This document shows positions 7,741 through 14,464 of a DNA stretch of 19,522 bases, piece by piece; position 1 is the stretch's first letter; the number at the start of each line of letters is the position of its first letter. Source of the stretch: Candidatus Zixiibacteriota bacterium (GTDB lineage: Bacteria > Zixibacteria > MSB-5A5 > GN15 > FEB-12); contig JAUXBO010000009.1 of assembly GCA_030619345.1 (NCBI GenBank), positions 1-19,522 on the forward strand, written 5' to 3'. Under the pieces are notes generated by a model. That model searched no databases. It was not told the DNA's origin and was given only the letters and a program-made list of their open reading frames with translations. A program made the translations under genes and the position numbers.

Positions 7741-8627
7741 TGCCGTCACACGATAAAATTGTCACCTACCGGGAAATCTCGGTTGTTATCGACCGGGAGA
7801 TTCAAGATATAATCTGCGATTATATTATTGAGCATGTCTCCTCGGGGCTTTTACTTGAAGATGAAGAAGGCTTGGCTCAGATGACAGTTAAGTTTTATCT
7901 GCCCGACTCTGACGAACGTGATTTTGAGGAAGCGCTTCAAAAGTACATTGTCAAAGTTGCTGCCGATCACGGTCTACCGGAACCGACTCTGTTTGAGTGC
8001 AAAGTGGAAAATATCTCATGGGAAGAGGAATATCGTAAATCCGTGAAACCGGTTACGGTTGGTAATGATATTATTATTCGTCCAACCTGGGATTCATCTG
8101 TGAGTGAGCATGCGTACCAATTGTTGATAGAGCCCAAGATGGCCTTTGGCACTGGCACCCACGAAACGACCAGAAGTTGTCTGCATGTTATTCGTGAACA
8201 TTTCGAGCCGGGCCAGAGCTTTCTTGATATCGGGTGCGGTTCCGGAATTCTTTCCATACTGGCCGACAAGATGGATGCGTCATATATAAAAGCAGTTGAC
8301 TATGATGAGATCGCGGTGGAGAATAGTCGCGAAAACTTCCACCTCAATTCTGTTAGCGCCAAATACGAAGTACTCTGTGGAACGGTAGATTGCTGCGCGG
8401 GTGATGAACCATACGGGTTCGTCTGTGCCAACATAATCAGACAGACGATAATCGAGATTCTTCCACAACTTGACCAACTAACCTCGAAAGATGGAAAACT
8501 TCTCCTTTCCGGTTTGCTGGATATTGATTTGCCAGAGGTCGAAAAAGCGCTTCGGGATCGAGGGATGAGCGATGTTAGTGTTTATCCCGACAACGAATGG
8601 CGATCAATCATCGTATTTAAGGGGTAG
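7740..8627 (+). CDS. prmA: Ribosomal protein L11 methyltransferase PrmA
   Basis: S-adenosylmethionine-dependent enzyme that methylates lysines and the N-terminus of ribosomal protein L11. The 295-residue length is typical. The first 90 residues form the L11-recognition domain. The catalytic Rossmann domain shows F-G-T-G-T-H-E-T-T (136-144), the SAM loop L-D-I-G-C-G-S-G (162-169), an acidic ribose-binding region A-V-D-Y-D (185-189) and C-A-N-I-I (229-233) at the position of the family's catalytic N-I-L/I loop, then L-L-L-S-G-L-L. Translation is coupled to dnaJ through a TGATG overlap, and rsmE follows four bases after the stop. The prmA-rsmE pair behind dnaJ is the order known in Bacillus (yqeT-yqeU). 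Not essential in bacteria where tested. Confidence 0.95.
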   Translation: MPSHDKIVTYREISVVIDREIQDIICDYIIEHVSSGLLLEDEEGLAQMTVKFYLPDSDERDFEEALQKYIVKVAADHGLPEPTLFECKVENISWEEEYRKSVKPVTVGNDIIIRPTWDSSVSEHAYQLLIEPKMAFGTGTHETTRSCLHVIREHFEPGQSFLDIGCGSGILSILADKMDASYIKAVDYDEIAVENSRENFHLNSVSAKYEVLCGTVDCCAGDEPYGFVCANIIRQTIIEILPQLDQLTSKDGKLLLSGLLDIDLPEVEKALRDRGMSDVSVYPDNEWRSIIVFKG

Positions 8628-8630
8628 CCG

Positions 8631-9380
8631 ATGTCAGTTCCCCTATTTTATGCGGCGGCTGGATCTATCGACGGAGAATTCATCACTCTTGACAAGAGTG
8701 AATCCAACCACGCTGCAAAAGTGATGCGCATCAAAACTGGCGCCCCGGTTATCGTAGTCGACGGTCTGGGCACGGCTTACCGCGGTGAAATCATAAAATG
8801 CACCGGGCGATCACCGGTACAAATCAAATATCATTCCGAAGTCCGCAATTGGGGGGAGCCATCGGTCCGACTTACCCTGGCGGCTGGATTAAGCTCGGCT
8901 GACAAGTTCGACAGCGTCATCCAAAAAGGAACCGAGTTGGGCGTTAAGAGATTCGTTCCGCTTATCACTTCCAAGTCAAAAATCACTATAGACGATCCAA
9001 AGCGTGCTCATCGGAAGGTTTTGAGACTTCAGAAAATTGCACAGGCCGCTATCAAACAGTGTCGTCGAAGTTACTGCCCTGAGATATCTGTGCCCGAGAC
9101 TCTAACAAGCTTCCTGGGCCAGACTGATCGGGAATCGACAAATCTCATTTTTCACTATGGTTCCAATACTTGTTCGTTTGATAACCTGAACTGGGAAGAC
9201 AAACCAAAGCGAGTGTCAATCATGATAGGTCCGGAGTCTGGATTCTCTCGTGAAGAAGTCGATGCCGCCGTCTCGGCTGGCTTCCAAGCGATTTCGATGG
9301 GGGACAGGGTGCTCAGAACTGAAACGGCGGGCCCTGTGGCCTGTGCCCTGGTGATGAATGCTCTGGGCGAGTTGAGATAG
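8631..9380 (+). CDS. rsmE: 16S rRNA m3U1498 methyltransferase RsmE
   Basis: Methylates N3 of U1498 in helix 44 of 16S rRNA, using SAM bound in a SPOUT trefoil knot. The 249-residue protein has an N-terminal PUA-like RNA-binding domain, where the family motif H-A-A-K-V-M-R-I appears at 27-34. Next are K-F-D-S-V-I-Q-K-G-T-E-L-G-V (92-105) and the knot motifs I-G-P-E-S-G-F-S-R-E-E (199-209) and M-G-D-R-V-L-R-T-E-T-A (223-233). The usual knot has L-G at the start of the last motif; here Leu is Met, a mild change. A G-rich sequence within AAGGGGTAGCCG, overlapping the prmA stop, serves as RBS for ATG 8631. Confidence 0.95.
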   Translation: MSVPLFYAAAGSIDGEFITLDKSESNHAAKVMRIKTGAPVIVVDGLGTAYRGEIIKCTGRSPVQIKYHSEVRNWGEPSVRLTLAAGLSSADKFDSVIQKGTELGVKRFVPLITSKSKITIDDPKRAHRKVLRLQKIAQAAIKQCRRSYCPEISVPETLTSFLGQTDRESTNLIFHYGSNTCSFDNLNWEDKPKRVSIMIGPESGFSREEVDAAVSAGFQAISMGDRVLRTETAGPVACALVMNALGELR

Positions 9381-9405
9381 TCCTCTTTCTGCCGATAAGC
9401 AATAC

Positions 9406-10191
9406 ATGGAATATGAACTGGGCCTAATTCTAAGCGCTGTTTTTGGGCTGATCATTGGATCATTTCTAAACGCCGTTATTTATCGGCTGCCGAGAAAAAT
9501 CAAGCTGACCTGGGAGCGATCTTTTTGCCCGAGCTGCAAAAATCAGCTCAAGTGGTATCATAATATTCCGCTTTTCAGTTACCTTGTATTGCGAGGCAAG
9601 TGTGGATTCTGCAGGAAACCGATAGGATGGCGATACCCATTTATCGAACTACTGAATTCCGCTGCTTATCTTCTGGCCTTTGTTTATCTTGGCCTCGGTT
9701 GGCAATTTGCGGGGCATCTGTTTCTGGCTTCAGTTTTAATCGTCATTTTCTTTATTGATCTTGATTTCCAAATCATACCGGACCTGATCACCCTCCCCGG
9801 ACTACTCCTTGGTTTGGCCTATTCGCTGACACCGGTTGGAATAGGGATTGTGCCATCGCTTATCGGCGTTATCGTTGGTGGAGGTTCGCTTTATCTGGTG
9901 GCCATACTGGGCGATTGGCTTTTCAAGAAAGACTCAATGGGTGGAGGCGATATCAAAATGGCCGCCATGTTGGGCGCTTTCCTCGGCTGGCAGAAGGTCG
10001 TTCTGGTATTTATGGGTTCAGCCGTTATCGGCCTGGTCGTATCAGGATTGATAATGTTGTTCTCCGCTCGCTTGCGACAAGAGCGTATCATTCCGTTTGG
10101 CCCGTTTATCGCGGCTGCCGCCGTGGTGGCAATTCTGTATGGTGAACAGATAATAGCGTTTTACGTTGCCAATTACCTGACCGTTCGATAA
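9406..10191 (+). CDS. Type IV prepilin peptidase / N-methyltransferase (A24)
   Basis: Inner-membrane aspartyl peptidase that cleaves leader peptides of type IV pilin-like proteins and methylates the new N-terminus; usually named PilD, GspO or ComC. 261 residues. The N-terminal methylase domain is present, with the zinc-type cysteine pairs C-P-S-C (41-44) and C-G-F-C (66-69) and the motif R-Y-P-F-I-E-L-L-N (76-84). Six to eight membrane helices follow. The two catalytic Asp regions are F-F-I-D-L-D (115-120, Asp118 likely) and G-G-G-D-I-K (179-184, Asp182). It starts 26 bases after rsmE without an obvious RBS and is probably transcribed with it. No pilin, secretin or assembly ATPase gene is nearby, so its substrates must be encoded elsewhere. 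In Bacillus the corresponding slot after the rsmE orthologue holds mtaB/yqeV instead. Confidence 0.92.
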   Translation: MEYELGLILSAVFGLIIGSFLNAVIYRLPRKIKLTWERSFCPSCKNQLKWYHNIPLFSYLVLRGKCGFCRKPIGWRYPFIELLNSAAYLLAFVYLGLGWQFAGHLFLASVLIVIFFIDLDFQIIPDLITLPGLLLGLAYSLTPVGIGIVPSLIGVIVGGGSLYLVAILGDWLFKKDSMGGGDIKMAAMLGAFLGWQKVVLVFMGSAVIGLVVSGLIMLFSARLRQERIIPFGPFIAAAAVVAILYGEQIIAFYVANYLTVR

Positions 10192-10237
10192 TCCTCCCCG
10201 GTTCAAACTCGCTCCCAATAAGCCGATACTATACCGT

Positions 10238-12088
10238 ATGGCGACTAAATCCCGTAATCAGAAGTTTGGGTCTACAGTTCAGTTAGGGCTCTTTACCATT
10301 GTGGTTTTACTGCTCTTTCTCAATGTCAGCGCCAACTATATCATCTACCATGTTTGGGAAATGCACAAGACGCAGATATCCCTCACTATGAACCATCTGG
10401 CAGTGGAGATATCCCGGAAAGTTCAGGCTTTTGAAGAACCTGTCCTCGGCGAGACTCTGACCTCACAGTTGAAACAGTCATTTAACTTAGCTGGTTTGGC
10501 GATACTCCCGTCCGTCCCGGAAACGGATGACCCCTCTATCCGGTGGCGCTGGTACCTGACCGCGGCCGGACAACTGGACGTAAATGAACTACACCGAATC
10601 ACGCCAGTCGTTTTGCATGCTAAGACTACGGAACTGATAGCCGGCGAGGATGACATCTACAGCCTCACTTATCTTTTCCCAGCCGGGCAGGGACAAAATC
10701 TGCTGGTTATCTACAAGCGATTCCCAACTCTCAACTATCTTGACACTACTTCGCGCCGAATGTTTGTTTTCAACCTGGCAGCGCTGGCTATAATTATGAT
10801 CCTGTCTCTGATGCTGCGCCGTTATATTATGGCCCCTTTTAAGAAAATGCGGCTGGCCACCGAACAAGCCGGACGTTCGCAATCTGTCAATGCTGATGAA
10901 GTCGATATTGTGGTCGACGAATATAGAAAAATGATAGGTGAGCTTCAGGAAAAGGAGACCCGTCTCGTACAAATGAACCGGGTCATCAGCAATCGGGCTG
11001 ATCGTCTTGAACAGTTCAATGCCCATATTTTGTCTTCAATGAATTCCGGGCTTATCAGTATCGACCGTGACGGCGTCGTAAATTCTGTTAATCGAGCGGC
11101 TGCCCGAATATTGGCAACTGATCTGAACAGCCTGCTCGGGAAATCGGTTTTATCGGACGTCTGCTTGAATAACGCTATCCTTGGCGCCGTCCGGGCCGTG
11201 TTTCAAGATCGCCAAAGCCGTGAGTATTATGAGACGGAGTTGATCCACCCCAACGGAGACTTACGACGGATTGGAGTCACGATCTCCCTGATCACGGACG
11301 AGGATGAGAGTTTTTTGGGAGTTACGACCGTGATTGTAGATACAACAGAATTACATCATCTTCGAAAATCACTGGAGACAAAAGAGCGACTCTCGGCCCT
11401 GGGTGAAATGGCCGGAGGACTGGCTCATCAATTGAGGAATACACTCGGTGCAATTCTCGGATATGGGCGTCTGGTGAGAAAACGACTGGCGGCTAACAAA
11501 CTGTCAACGGATTGCGTGGAGGCGATTGAGCAGGAAGGGACCGAAGCTGAGAACATGATAGAAAAATTCCTCAGCTTCGCGAGACCGTTTGAGTTTCAAC
11601 CGACTCGGGAGAATCTTCGGAGCCTGTTAGAGGAAATCAGTGATTCGGAAAAGGTTAAAGCCAATTCGGGTCATATTGAAATCTCTTTGCACGTCCCGGG
11701 TGACCTTTTCATCGTTTGCGACCGGCTGCTCCTTAAGCAGGCAATTTGCAACATCGTAGACAATGCCGTCGGGGCGTACGATAAGCTGTCTGGAATTATA
11801 CGAATTGTTTCCTCGGTAGACACTGAAATGGTATGCATTACTATCGAGGATTATGCGGGTGGGATTCCGGAGAAAATTCAGAGCCGGATTTTTACCCCGT
11901 TTGTCTCCTCGCGCCCCGGTGGAACCGGGCTGGGATTATCGTTGGCTGCAAGGATGGTTGATCTGCACGGGGGGAGCCTCAAGTTAGTCAAATCTACTTC
12001 AGAGGGAACTATTTTCGAAGTGTCCTTGCCCAACCGGGTGCCAAAAACCGAAATAAACAAGCCAGAGCCGGTTGCGATCAAAAAATAG
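10238..12088 (+). CDS. Membrane sensor histidine kinase (PAS-HisKA-HATPase)
   Basis: 616-residue sensor kinase. A transmembrane helix (about 14-36), an extracytoplasmic sensor segment (about 37-173) and a second helix (about 175-195) precede a HAMP-like/coiled linker. A PAS domain lies at about 255-370 (N-S-G-L-I-S-I-D-R-D-G-V-V-N-S-V). The HisKA domain carries the phospho-accepting His397 in G-L-A-H-Q-L-R-N (394-401). The ATPase domain has an N-box with Asn505 and Asn509 (C-N-I-V-D-N-A), G1 D-Y-A-G-G-I-P (538-544), an F-box F-T-P-F and G2 G-G-T-G-L-G-L-S (561-568). The architecture resembles NtrB/AtoS-type kinases, which normally pair with NtrC-like regulators, but no response regulator is adjacent. 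It lies 46 bases after the prepilin peptidase and has no visible Shine-Dalgarno. A link to pili is only suggested by position. Confidence 0.92.
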   Translation: MATKSRNQKFGSTVQLGLFTIVVLLLFLNVSANYIIYHVWEMHKTQISLTMNHLAVEISRKVQAFEEPVLGETLTSQLKQSFNLAGLAILPSVPETDDPSIRWRWYLTAAGQLDVNELHRITPVVLHAKTTELIAGEDDIYSLTYLFPAGQGQNLLVIYKRFPTLNYLDTTSRRMFVFNLAALAIIMILSLMLRRYIMAPFKKMRLATEQAGRSQSVNADEVDIVVDEYRKMIGELQEKETRLVQMNRVISNRADRLEQFNAHILSSMNSGLISIDRDGVVNSVNRAAARILATDLNSLLGKSVLSDVCLNNAILGAVRAVFQDRQSREYYETELIHPNGDLRRIGVTISLITDEDESFLGVTTVIVDTTELHHLRKSLETKERLSALGEMAGGLAHQLRNTLGAILGYGRLVRKRLAANKLSTDCVEAIEQEGTEAENMIEKFLSFARPFEFQPTRENLRSLLEEISDSEKVKANSGHIEISLHVPGDLFIVCDRLLLKQAICNIVDNAVGAYDKLSGIIRIVSSVDTEMVCITIEDYAGGIPEKIQSRIFTPFVSSRPGGTGLGLSLAARMVDLHGGSLKLVKSTSEGTIFEVSLPNRVPKTEINKPEPVAIKK

Positions 12089-12118
12089 TTGGGTTTGTAG
12101 TCATTTTTCTTATATTAT
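12089..12118 (+). promoter_or_regulatory. Candidate efp promoter
   Basis: TTGGGT (12089-12094) and TATTAT (12113-12118) are 18 bases apart in an AT-rich gap; TATATT at 12111-12116 gives 16-base spacing. The predicted RNA start, about 12124-12126, would leave a leader of only some 18 bases before the efp ATG. The -35 match is partial. Confidence 0.35.
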
Positions 12119-12140
12119 CCTCCAGAATTTACAGGAGGAT
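12117..12140 (+). promoter_or_regulatory. Hairpin covering the efp ribosome binding site
   Basis: ATCCTCC (12117-12123) is the exact reverse complement of GGAGGAT (12134-12140), with a ten-base AT-rich loop. The right arm is the efp Shine-Dalgarno sequence (AGGAGG, 12133-12138), three to four bases before ATG 12143. In RNA that includes both arms the site would be paired. RNA starting at the candidate promoter just upstream would begin at or after the left arm and escape pairing. The pairing is seen in the sequence; regulation is inference. Confidence 0.4.
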
Positions 12141-12142
12141 TC

Positions 12143-12703
12143 ATGTTTTCACCGTCTGATTTTAGAAAAGGTCTTCGGATCCTGGTCGATGGCGAGCCAT
12201 ACTACGTGGTTGAGTTCCAGCACTTTAAAATGGGCCGGGGCAAAGCCAATATCAGGACCAAACTAAAGCACATTAAGAATAATTCTGTGGTAGAGAAAGT
12301 CTTCTCCACCAATGACAGCTTCAAGCCTCCTGACATGGAAGAAAAGAAGATGCAGTATCTGTACGAAGGGGATGGCGATTTCCATTTTATGGACACCGAT
12401 ACCTTTGAACAGATTGCCATACCGGTCGAGAATCTGGGTGATGCTAAGTGGTATCTTCTGGAAGAAGGCGAATACCGGGTTCTGTTTCTCGACGGACAAG
12501 CTTTGTCAGTTGATCTGCCTGCCTCGACGATTCTCGAAGTGGTCGAGACGGAGCCGTCAGCTAGGGGCGATACCGTCTCCAACGTGACTAAGCCAGCCAA
12601 GCTGAGTACCGGTCTTGTGGTCAAAGTACCCCCGTTTGTTAAGGAAGGGGACAAGGTCAAAGTTGATACTCGGACCGGCGATTATCTGGAGCGAGCCAAA
12701 TAG
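12143..12703 (+). CDS. efp: Translation elongation factor P
   Basis: EF-P binds stalled ribosomes and helps form peptide bonds at proline runs. The 186-residue length is standard and all three beta-barrel domains are present: an N-terminal KOW-like domain (F-R-K-G-L-R-I near 7-13), a middle OB domain, and a C-terminal OB domain ending V-K-V-D-T-R-T-G-D-Y-L (172-182), as in the family. The loop that reaches the peptidyl-transferase centre reads K-M-G-R-G-K-A. Aligned with E. coli K-P-G-K-G-Q-A, the tip residue is Arg32 where E. coli has its modified Lys34. Arg at this site is the EarP-rhamnosylated form in Pseudomonas and relatives; no modification gene is in this window. A perfect AGGAGG precedes ATG 12143. 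The RNase HIII gene begins three bases after the stop. Confidence 0.96.
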   Translation: MFSPSDFRKGLRILVDGEPYYVVEFQHFKMGRGKANIRTKLKHIKNNSVVEKVFSTNDSFKPPDMEEKKMQYLYEGDGDFHFMDTDTFEQIAIPVENLGDAKWYLLEEGEYRVLFLDGQALSVDLPASTILEVVETEPSARGDTVSNVTKPAKLSTGLVVKVPPFVKEGDKVKVDTRTGDYLERAK

Positions 12704-12706
12704 CGA

Positions 12707-13357
12707 ATGTTAACAGACCGACTGGTAATTGGCATTGACGAATCAGGGAAAGGGGATTTTTTTGGGCCGCTGGTAATCGCCGCCTTGCTTGCCCCTGATT
12801 CCGCCTTAGCTGAGCTGGAGCAGATGGGGGTGCGCGACAGCAAGAAAATCAGCGACAACCGGATCAAAGCAATAGCGGCTGAGTTAGCCCCCAGATTTCC
12901 CAACGCTGTAGTTGTGATAGCTCCCAAAGAATACAACGACCGGTACGATAAAATCCGAAATCTCAATAAGTTGCTGGCCTGGGGGCATGCCGAAGCAATC
13001 CATCAAGTCGAGAAAAATCATCCGGCTGATCTGGCTATATCCGATAAGTTCGGTAAGATCGACTACATCAACGGCGAACTAAGAAAGCGCGGCTGCGACA
13101 TAAACGCGGTTGGTTTTGTAAAGGGGGAGCGGATAATTCAGGTTGCTGCAGCCTCCATCCTGGCTCGAGCCGTGTTTGTCAATCAGATGGAAAAGCTGTC
13201 GGAGAAGGTAGGGCATACTCTCCCGAAAGGTGCCGGGCCACCTGTGGACAAGGCCGGACGAGAAGTTGTAGCTGCCCTTGGGGTTGAAGTACTTGGAGAA
13301 ATTGCAAAGCTCCATTTCAAGAACTATTCACGAGCTACTAACTTACGACTAATATGA
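12707..13357 (+). CDS. Ribonuclease HIII-type enzyme lacking the N-terminal domain
   Basis: Endonuclease expected to cut RNA in RNA-DNA hybrids. The opening motif G-I-D-E-S-G-K-G-D-F-F-G-P-L-V (9-23) is of RNase HIII type; RNase HII has a G-R-G-x-x-A-G-P form. Likely metal ligands are Asp11, Glu12, Asp113 (S-D-K-F-G) and Glu141 (K-G-E-R-I), matching the D-E-D-E set of RNase HIII; V-R-D-S-K-K near 42-47 and A-A-A-S-I-L-A-R (147-154) are also conserved. At 216 residues it is shorter than usual RNase HIII (around 300) because the TBP-like substrate-binding N-domain is absent; the frame starts right at the catalytic core. ATG 12707 is three bases after efp, so the genes are probably co-transcribed. 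rnhC is the likely symbol, but the missing domain makes me leave it blank. Confidence 0.85.
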   Translation: MLTDRLVIGIDESGKGDFFGPLVIAALLAPDSALAELEQMGVRDSKKISDNRIKAIAAELAPRFPNAVVVIAPKEYNDRYDKIRNLNKLLAWGHAEAIHQVEKNHPADLAISDKFGKIDYINGELRKRGCDINAVGFVKGERIIQVAAASILARAVFVNQMEKLSEKVGHTLPKGAGPPVDKAGREVVAALGVEVLGEIAKLHFKNYSRATNLRLI

Positions 13358-13385
13358 AAAAGGCTGAACCATGAGGTTCAGCCTT
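13357..13385 (-). terminator. Rho-independent terminator of the minus-strand lipoprotein gene
   Basis: The arms AAGGCTGAACC (13360-13370) and GGTTCAGCCTT (13375-13385) pair perfectly over 11 bases with a four-base loop. Read on the minus strand, the stem is followed by a five-T run (complement of the A-run 13357-13361), which makes a good terminator for the gene ending at 13415. On the plus strand only CTCC follows, so termination of the efp-RNase HIII transcript would be weaker, although the hairpin directly overlaps the end of that gene. Confidence 0.85.
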
Positions 13386-13414
13386 CTCCAATAACCTATC
13401 TACCTTCAACAAGA

Positions 13415-14170
13415 CTACTGAGGCAGACCGTACGATACAAGTTCACCGAGGCTGGAAGTACCGCCCCCGGACTGGACACCTATTTCGAATTTGACCAACC
13501 CGACATCTTCAACGTACCAGTAACGATTCTCGCGAGTGTCGCCGAGGTCGTTCTGAATCAGGTAAGCGTTGGCATACGTCTGACCGTCACCCAATTGAAT
13601 GTTCTGGATAGCTGAAACGCTCATAGTTGCGTCACCGGAGAACGGCAGGTCCTTGCCCAGGACTATACCGCCGCCATCCGGGTCATCCGGATCATCAGTC
13701 TTGTCATCTCCGCCAAGGTAATCACCAAAGCTGTTGTCCTGATTACCGGTTCCCAGATCAACGTACCTCTCCCAGTTGTTTCCAACTTCGAGAGGGAACT
13801 GCAGGATTCTCTCGGCGCTCGCGCTTATGTTGGAGTAATAGTCGATCCCGTCAACGGCTACAACAATATAGGCGGTGTCAGTACCGCGGCTATCGTAGGA
13901 GAACCACTCAATCGCGGTTTGCCCGTTGAAGGACACTTCGGCTCCAACCTCATAGGTTACAAACTCAGTCTCTCCCAGCGTTGATGAGATTTTGTAGGTA
14001 GATGTGTATCCCTCATCGAGCGGAAAGAAGTTCGGCTCGGGAATGACTTCGTTAGAGTCATCAACAAACTTTGTGACGACTACTTGATCATCGCCGGAAC
14101 ATCCGACCAGCCCAATTAACAGGGCAAGGATGACTGTCCCTAATATGGCGATTGTTTTTTTGGAATGCAT
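13415..14170 (-). CDS. Predicted lipoprotein, function unknown
   Basis: 251-residue lipoprotein. MHSKK, a hydrophobic core and a lipobox L-V-G-C put the lipidated residue at Cys24. Ser at +2 suggests outer-membrane sorting by the E. coli rule. The mature part contains F-F-P-L-D-E-G-Y-T-S-T-Y (47-58) and later F-P-L-E-V-G-N-N-W-E-R-Y (about 125-136), two related strand patterns that occur in many secreted proteins of poorly studied Gram-negatives. An Asp/Gly-rich loop around residues 150-167 (D-D-P-D-D-P-D-G-G-G) could bind calcium, but this is inference. I recognise no enzyme motif. A strong GGGAGGAG lies seven bases before the ATG on the minus strand. The gene is single, convergent with the RNase HIII gene and divergent from the signalling genes at 14465. 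Confidence 0.8.
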   Translation of the reverse strand: MHSKKTIAILGTVILALLIGLVGCSGDDQVVVTKFVDDSNEVIPEPNFFPLDEGYTSTYKISSTLGETEFVTYEVGAEVSFNGQTAIEWFSYDSRGTDTAYIVVAVDGIDYYSNISASAERILQFPLEVGNNWERYVDLGTGNQDNSFGDYLGGDDKTDDPDDPDGGGIVLGKDLPFSGDATMSVSAIQNIQLGDGQTYANAYLIQNDLGDTRENRYWYVEDVGLVKFEIGVQSGGGTSSLGELVSYGLPQ

Positions 14171-14464
14171 CTCGTTCTCCTCCCTAAGTGTTATGGAGAT
14201 TTGTGTTTCTTTTTTGTCTGCTGAAGGTTAATGCAACTGCAATGCCAAATCGATCAAGGTGGCGTATGTTATTGTCAGGTGGGAGGTTACGCCGTGTGCG
14301 GGGTGATGGCAAGACTGTTTCAGGTATTGAAACAAGGGGGCGGCCGCTATACTCTGTTGATATGGCTCACCGAGTCCGGCCTGCCTAATCTAAGTGATAG
14401 TCCTGCCGATACTTATAAAGAACAGATACGGTCTACTAAATAGATGAGCAACTCGGAGGAATAT
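14171..14464. other. Divergent intergenic region
   Basis: About 290 bases between the minus-strand lipoprotein and the plus-strand GAF sensor. Two short forward reading frames overlap here (14188-14388 and 14231-14443). Neither has a Shine-Dalgarno sequence or a recognisable product, and the second ends immediately before an in-frame ATG of the sensor gene that is itself unlikely to be used. I read the region as a divergent promoter region with a leader of around 100 bases rather than as coding. Confidence 0.5.
14327..14353 (+). promoter_or_regulatory. Candidate promoter of the signalling locus
   Basis: TTGAAA (14327-14332) and TATACT (14348-14353) each match five of six consensus bases but are only 15 apart, shorter than the preferred 17. 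The predicted RNA start near 14360 gives a leader of about 105 bases before ATG 14465. Confidence 0.35.

Noticed and set aside
14231..14443. 70-residue forward frame ending directly before the GAF sensor
   Set aside because: It has no Shine-Dalgarno sequence, no recognisable product and overlaps another open frame and a candidate promoter; the region looks like a leader.
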